Assembly (NCBI GenBank): GCA_022316685.1
Contig: JAKJHU010000056.1
Coordinates: 921,872-985,871, forward strand
Source: Progne subis subis
Taxonomy: Eukaryota > Chordata > Aves > Passeriformes > Hirundinidae
Direction of reading: 5' to 3'
DNA: 64,000 bases
Shown: positions 34,512-64,000 of the stretch, one piece after another
How the letters are laid out: every line of letters starts with the position of its first letter
Position numbering within the stretch: position 1 is the stretch's first letter
The notes under the pieces: model-generated
Seen by the model: only the letters and a program-made list of their open reading frames with translations
What the model was told of the DNA's origin: nothing
The model's database searches: none
Program-made: the position numbers and the translations under genes

Positions 34512-36374
34512 ACATGACAACGTGGGACAGATGTCAAGGTAACAGGCTGGATGCAGATGTGCCATCAGCTCAGACTGTATTTTGATCTCTTGTTTGAGAG
34601 GGGACTGGAATTTTAGCAGAATGAAAGTTTAGGTTATGAAGAAAGAAATTACAACCTTAACCAGTCATAATCACACTCTGTACTTTTACTTGTATTGCTG
34701 TGATAAGCTTAGCTTTATCACAGAAGAAGGTTTTAAACTGCAAAGCAGCTGTGCAAGACAGGCCAGAGCCCAGCATGCCTTGAATTACAGCTGAAGTAGC
34801 TTTTGTTTTGCCTTATTATTTGTTTGACATTAAAATGGACATTGACATATAATAAAAGCAAGAACTGGTGAATAGGCCAGCATTCCCCAGGCTGTTTTCT
34901 CAGTGCCTTACATGAAAAGGGGAAGAGCCAACTTTCCCTGGTCTCCTTGGAAAATTACCAACCTGTGTGTTTCACCATGCTTGGGCCTTGAGAACATCCC
35001 CTTCAGTAACAGAGGGAGGAACCCTTCTTCCTTTTCATTCTTTCCCCCCACATGGTTCTCATTTACTCTCACTTCTCTTTAAATTATTTTAGTATCATTT
35101 TAGCTAAAGGTCGCTGGAATTCCCACTTCTGACTCTGTTACATTTTCCACTCCCTTTAAATAAAAGGCTTTTGTTAATGGCTCATTATCCCCTCTAAATA
35201 ATTCAATTTTTTGGCTTTAACACACGGCCTATGTAATTGCTGGGTGAGACAGGCTACAGCATGGGATTGTGAAAATAGTGAAGAGCTCTAACTCATCATG
35301 ACCTTCAACTAAAAATCATCATAAAAAGGAAACAAATGTATTGCAAGAACCCAATTGTATTATTAAGTGCAAAAACAAAAGTCAGGACAAAAAACTTCAG
35401 TTTGTTACAAATTTAAAGCAGCAATGAGTACAATTCTTTTTCAAGCTGAGTTTCAGTGATCTTCCTGCTCAGACAAGAGAAGAAATAAGCGATGACAAAA
35501 GACAAGATGGAACGTGTTTGTGTTAGCACTGAAGCACTGAGCTGTCACTGATGCTCATGTAGTGCTTGCCGTAAATGCAATGCTGCAATTTGCTTTATGT
35601 TAGGTAAGTAAATACGATTAGGCACACGATTGTCCTTGGAGTCACACAAACTGAAGCTCAGACATGTCCTGTGGAAGAAGGAATGGCCACATCCAAATCC
35701 TGGCTTCTAGCAATTCAACAAAACCTCTACATTCAGACATTTCCTGTGGAAATTATGTTCCAGTCCTTCCACTTTCCCCCACTGGAGACTTCAGAGCAGC
35801 TCTACCAGCAGCAAGCTCCAGCCCATCCTCCAGTGTAGGGACAATTTAAGACACAGACAACTTCTGACTGGGCATGGGAAGATGCCACTGTAAAGGCAAG
35901 AATGTCAAGTCTTTGCTTCAAAACAAGCTCTTTTAAACTGCTTACAAAATGGTGAAACCTTTTAAGGAAATGCTGGAAAAGTCTTTGTACGTGGACTGAA
36001 TTCTTAATTTTGAGTGATCTTTTTGCCAATTTGTCATACAAAAATACTGTCCCATGAACTATTTCCCTCTGGTAATAGTCACAGAATAACAAGATCAATT
36101 AAATTAAAAATATTCATTCGTAATCAGCACACCAGGGCCTGTTGTTGAATTTCAGATGAATTAATTTCTTAATGTCAGGAAGCCATGTGCCAGTTTTGCA
36201 TTTCCTCACCTTCTTCGCAGAGCTGCACACCATTAATTCTACATCACAATTTCTGCCTAAAATTGGTAGATCTAGTAACAAATCCCAGACCCCACTTGAT
36301 TTCAGTGGGAATCACTTGCTGTGCCTAGGGAAGGCAGAGAGGGAGCTGTGGTGGTGTTCTGTCAGCACTGGAGC
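34512..36374. other. Convergent gap between DLEC1 and ACAA1
   Basis: Stop codons of the two genes are 1.86 kb apart and face each other, so the stretch must hold both 3' UTRs. Only the DLEC1 side shows a clear AATAAA. No canonical AATAAA for ACAA1 was found on the minus strand. No transposon recognised. Confidence 0.6.
34851..34856 (+). terminator. DLEC1 polyadenylation signal (candidate)
   Basis: AATAAA 340 bases after the DLEC1 stop, with an ATTAAA just upstream at 34829-34834. The position fits a short 3' UTR. Confidence 0.6.
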
Positions 36375-45290
<8,916 letters not shown>

Positions 45291-45410
45291 CTTGTCACGG
45301 GAGCGGCGCTCGCCTTGGCATGAGCCCGCCCCCTCATTGGTATGCAGCGATGGAGGCGCGTTCGCACTGCCCCGCCCCTCGTTCGCATGGGCACGCCCCG
45401 GCCCCCATGC
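45291..45410 (-). promoter_or_regulatory. ACAA1 core promoter region
   Basis: Just upstream of the start codon are an ATTGG at 45336-45340 (a CCAAT box on the minus strand) and GC boxes near 45325-45333 and 45370-45379, each beside similar GCCCCTC-TT--(T/C)ATG text that looks like an old tandem duplication. No TATA box. Typical of a housekeeping CpG promoter; activity is inferred. Confidence 0.6.
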
Positions 45411-45600
45411 CAAGAAACCAAGGGGAAAAGGGGAAAAAAAAAAGAAAACAAGGGGAAAAAGGAAGAATAAAAGCAGGAAGAAAGGAGAAAGGAAAAAAAA
45501 AAAAAAAGGAAAATACTGGAGAAAGAAGGAAAAAAAAAAATAGAGGAGAAAAGCAGGAAAAAAAGAGAAAAGGGGAAAAGGGGGGAATAAATGAAAATTA
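45411..45600 (-). repeat. 190-bp polypurine (polypyrimidine on coding strand) tract
   Basis: The plus strand is almost only A and G: runs of AAGGGGAAAAGGGG, GGAAGAATAAAAGCAGGAAG and A tracts of 8-15 bases. It begins about 120 bases upstream of the ACAA1 ATG, inside or next to its promoter. Such tracts can form triplex DNA. Confidence 0.9.
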
Positions 45601-45849
45601 AGTTTAGATGCACAAAGGCCTGTGCATTCAGAGTCCAAGGTGGAATGTCAGGACAAAGAACCATTGGCTCAGAAAGCTGCACAGATGCATCTCCTCCAGA
45701 AAAAACCCAGGAACCATCAAATCTTTGTCACCCCCCTGCCCCCGGGATGGTCACACCAAGTGCCCCCTGTGCCCCCCGCCCATGCTGGGAGCTGCCCTAT
45801 TGGGAAGGGACTGTACTGGTGAGCAGGGCACAGGCAATAGAAACGTAGG

Positions 45850-45985
45850 CTCACGGATTAAGGTCAGAAAAGAGCTCAAAGATGATTGAATCCAACCATG
45901 TTCACCACCAAACCGCATCCCCAAGTGCCACATTCCACCACTCTCCTGCTCCAATGTCCTGCTCCAGTCCAACCCCCAAAAGGAG
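45850..45985 (-). mobile_element. CR1 LINE 3' fragment
   Basis: Degenerate reverse CR1: GAGCTCAAAGATGATTGAATCCAACC-like text, then ACCAAACCGCATCCCCAAGTGCCACATT, the usual CR1 3' motif pair. Confidence 0.7.
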
Positions 45986-46180
45986 TTAAATTCCTCCATG
46001 GACATGCGGCAGCACGCAGGGCCCGCCCCAGGCAAAATAAAATAAAAACAAGCCAAACAAACAGAAAATTACTTTACATGGCAGAATAATTCCATTTGCT
46101 TTTCCTAGTTCCATTCTGTACATCAGAACACTGCAAGGGTTTTACAAATCAGAAAGGCAAAGGCACCTGAGGAGTGTCTC

Positions 46181-46218
46181 ACACTCACACACACACTCAC
46201 ACTCACTCACACTCACCA
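46181..46218 (+). repeat. CACT/CA microsatellite
   Basis: Alternating CACACTCACACACACACTCACACTCACTC-type units in the gap downstream of the kinase gene. Confidence 0.85.
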
Positions 46219-46780
46219 CATCCATCCACGGGAGGATTTAGGTGGTTTGAGGGCCCTGGGAGCATTTTGGGGCAGCCAGGAGCCCCCTTTGGCTCTCCAA
46301 TCTTTGCAAAGAAAGAAAACACCCACCCACCACTGAAGGCCTGAGAAAACCCAAACCAAACAGATTTAATGAAAAAAGAGAAAACAGCTTAAAAATGGTT
46401 TTGATTTTCTTTTTTTTTTTTAGCTTTGGTGAACACACACTTTGTTACCCCTCTTCTGCCAAACCCGTTCCCACACAACACTGATTTTTTTTTCCCCCTT
46501 GTGTTCATTTCCATCCATCCATCCCATATTACTGACCAGACTGATGGATTTGGTCCTATTCACAGAATAAAATTCTTCATTCCCCTCAGCAAAAGGAGAC
46601 TTTTCCCCCTCCCCATGGGGAGCTGCCCATCACCATCATGGCTGACTGACACAACCCCCAGCATTGCTCCCCAGCTTCCCTGGAACCTGGCCTGGTAATA
46701 AAGGGACTCAGTAGCTTTCAGACAAATTTCTAGGGAATTCTTTTAGGTATTTCTTTTACTTTGCCCTAATACTCACAGTG

Positions 46781-46786
46781 TTTATT
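46781..46786 (-). terminator. Candidate poly(A) signal of the MAP3K gene
   Basis: TTTATT on the plus strand reads AATAAA on the minus strand, 1.76 kb after the kinase stop codon. No nearer canonical signal was found. Assignment is tentative. Confidence 0.35.
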
Positions 46787-46809
46787 TTTTAAAAACTGAA
46801 ATCATTCTT

Positions 46810-47010
46810 AAAATCATAAAATCTTTGAATGGTTTGAGTTGGAAGGGACCTTAGAGCTCATCTCATTCCAACCCCTTGCCATAGGGCAGGGACATTTTTT
46901 CACTAGACCAGGTCGTTCCAAGCCATTTCCAACCCTGATCCTGAACATTCCCAGAAATGGGACATCCACAGCTACACTGGGCAACCTCCTAAATCTTGCT
47001 TCTCTGCTCA
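46810..47010 (-). mobile_element. CR1 LINE 3' fragment
   Basis: Reverse CR1: GAGTTGGAAGGGACCTTAGA, CATTCCAACCCCTTGCCATA, GGGCAGGGACA and AAATGGGACATCCACAGCTA follow in order. Confidence 0.9.
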
Positions 47011-47859
47011 GAGCTGAAGACATGGACGTGCTCTCACCACCACAACCAGTGGTGCAAAGTCTTGATCTCTTCCACGTGGAAGAATTCAAGGATGTGTTCA
47101 CACAACCAACCAATTTGTCACTTTCCTCTTAAGTTTAAGCAACACTTTTCATTTTCATTGAGAACCAGCATTAAAAGAAACATGTCTGACACACTGTCCT
47201 GAGGATGGAACCTCCTGGTAACTGCCCTTTGAATCCTTTGCTGAGTAACAGCTAATGCAGCAGGGAAGGGGGAGGTGGGATGGTGCAAATAATTTATCCC
47301 AAATCCCCCAAGATCTGACTGATTAATTAATTAACTAACTAGCTTCCAGGGACTCTGTGCGTGCTTCCTGCCCAGGTTTTCCAGCGGGGTAGCGCTGGGC
47401 AGAGCCTGCAGCTCAGCTCTGCTTTTGACTGGCCCGTTTTTCCATACAACTTCAAATCTCCTGCGGGAAGCAATCTGCTTCCAGCTGCCCTTGACTGCTG
47501 CAGCTCCACTTTTCAGTCTGAGGCTCCATTGTCCTGCAGCTGCTCCCTTGGGCACCACGTGGAAGTGACGCCCCACTTCCCTGTACCCGGGGAGGGTCCA
47601 CAAGGCACAGAGGAGGAGATGCCCAGAGAAGGATGCACCCACATTCACAGGCACCAGTCCTCTCTGCCTGATTTTAGGCACTCTTGGGTTTTACAGAGAT
47701 CCACTGCAGCTCCGCTTCCAGGACATGATGGCATCCCTCCAGCTCAGCAGAGCTCTCCTTGCTGAGATTCCCTTCAGCTCCCCCTGAATCCCGATGGCTC
47801 CCAGCACAATCCAGCTGCTGCTCAGCCCTGCCCACCACCGCCACCACCATTTAACCATC

Positions 47860-48546
47860 CCCCAGCCCGTGGCAGGGGTCCCGGGCATCCGTCCGCGGGC
47901 GTACCCGGCAGAGACCTCCTGCACCCCGAGAAGACCCCCTTGTTCCCAGACACACACGCACACACACACGCGCCAAGGCAAAGTCAACACGGCTGCCGCA
48001 TCCTCACACCAGATCCGAGCCGAGCATCACTCCTTGATTGTAACCGCGTAAGGCACAGGACAGTGTGAAACGCCGCCCGGCCGGAGCCGCCAGCTGCTCC
48101 GGCGGGGTTGGGTCCCCCTGTGAACGGGGACACGCCCGGGTCCCCCCGACTCTGTGGTCTGAGGATCATCTCCTCCGGCTTGGCTGAAGGCCCCGTCTGT
48201 TCCTCTGCGAAAGGCGGCGATGGCCACCGAGCATCCGATTCCCCCACCGGTCCTGGCGATGCCGCCCTGCAGCGCTGGGGGGACAATTCCCGCTTGCCAC
48301 ACTTCCCCCCAAGAGAGCAGTCACTCGGCCGTGGGGGACGAGCCCGGTACCGCTGGCGGCAGGGAGGTTTCACGTGGCCGGGAAATCCCTCGCTCCCAAT
48401 TCCCAGCGCCAACGGTCCCGAGCGCAGCTTGAAAAATCCAACAACGCGGCGGGGCCGGGGCAGCAGCGGGCGAGAAGGGACCGTGGGGACAACCCCGGGC
48501 GAGGTCCGACCCTCCCGCCGGCGCTTCCCATCCCCGCGGCCAGGGC

Positions 48547-48560
<14 letters not shown>
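47860..48560. other. GC-rich, CpG-dense block at the 3' end of the kinase gene
   Basis: A strongly GC- and CpG-rich stretch begins after a CA microsatellite (about 47949-47970) and runs into the last kinase exon. ORFs within it on both strands have no recognisable family content. It may be a CpG island with its own promoter, or simply a GC-rich 3' UTR. Confidence 0.55.
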
Positions 48561-63529
<14,969 letters not shown>

Positions 63530-63649
63530 CTGCGACATGGACAGACACGGGTCAAGGAGGGAACCTACCCATCCAAATCCTCCCAGAAACGCTGTTCCTG
63601 GGATCACAGAGCTCCTGGAGATGCTGCTGGGTTTGAACTCATGGGATGG

Positions 63650-64000
63650 TGTCTTGGGTTGCAATGCAAGAGCTAACCAAAAGTGTGTATTCTATTTGCC
63701 ATCTGCTGAAACTGGTTTGAGGAGGTGTTTTTTCTTTATCTCTTCTAACTCCGGAGGGAGGGGGCAGGTATCTTCTGTTAATGGTCCAGCTATTAAAACC
63801 AGGTGGGGCAGTGTTCTTTATCTCTTCCAGGACCCATCCTCCCTCCAGGGGATATCTGCTGTTCATGGGCCATCAAGGCTCACTGCATGGCTGATACAAT
63901 TACATCATCCCATGGGGAGATGCTCCACCCAGGGGGAGGAGCCAAGCATTCCTACCTGGATAAAACCTGAGATTGGGAACACCAGCACAGCCTGTCTGCA
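63650..64000 (+). mobile_element. Probable endogenous retrovirus LTR, cut by window end
   Basis: Starts at TGTCTTGGGTTGC and changes abruptly from intron composition. It holds an 82-84 bp internal direct duplication (63733 and 63815 onward, core TTCTTTATCTCTTC) and, near the end, a GGGGGAGGAGCC box followed by a TATA-like GATAAAA at 63959-63965, the layout of an LTR U3. It resembles passerine ERV LTRs as I remember them. No viral coding sequence is in the window. Confidence 0.65.

Larger units (their letters stand above)
45291..48546. other. Gap between ACAA1 and the MAP3K gene
   Basis: Both flanking genes are on the minus strand. The gap holds the ACAA1 promoter, CR1 pieces, CA-type microsatellites, the probable kinase 3' UTR and a GC-rich block. 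No exon of MYD88, the neighbour of ACAA1 in mammals, was recognised on either strand. Confidence 0.6.

Overview
The window is nuclear DNA from a bird, probably a songbird. It holds intron-rich vertebrate genes with GT-AG splice sites, many 3'-truncated CR1 LINE copies (the usual avian retroposon, ending in TGATTCTATGA-like tails), and at the right edge an LTR that resembles passerine endogenous-retrovirus LTRs. There is no bacterial or viral operon structure. Nearly all long open frames are shadows or repeat-derived. The real genes are split into exons of about 43 to 230 bp, which I rebuilt by hand from splice sites, codon phase and remembered family sequences.

Layout. (1) 1-2154: intergenic DNA with one CR1 copy, rising into a CpG-rich promoter. 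(2) 2155-34511, plus strand: DLEC1 (CFAP81), a ciliary/axonemal protein built of repeated Ig-like ASH/MSP-type domains, in 38 exons. (3) 34512-36374: the gap between two convergent genes. (4) 36375-45290, minus strand: ACAA1, peroxisomal 3-ketoacyl-CoA thiolase, complete in 12 exons and 429 residues. (5) 45291-48546: the ACAA1 promoter with a long purine tract, two CR1 fragments, microsatellites and a GC-rich block. (6) 48547 to beyond 63529, minus strand: the last 10 exons (460 codons) of a MEKK2/MEKK3-family MAP3K that is neither ordinary MAP3K2 nor MAP3K3. Its N-terminal part lies outside the window. (7) 63650-64000: a probable retroviral LTR cut by the window end.

The DLEC1-ACAA1 tail-to-tail pair matches human 3p22. 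The kinase occupies the side of ACAA1 where mammals have MYD88. The three genes have unrelated jobs (axoneme structure, peroxisomal beta-oxidation, MAPK signalling), so this is conserved synteny rather than a functional cluster.

The most notable points are: a coding minisatellite in DLEC1 exon 1 whose units are 48 or 54 bp except one of 49 bp, which shifts the frame; a second apparent frame and donor defect in DLEC1 exon 27; an RFX X-box-like site 37 bp before the first DLEC1 ATG; a non-consensus PTS2 in ACAA1; a 190-bp purine tract upstream of ACAA1; and the divergent MEKK2/3 paralogue. I see no novel multi-gene system.
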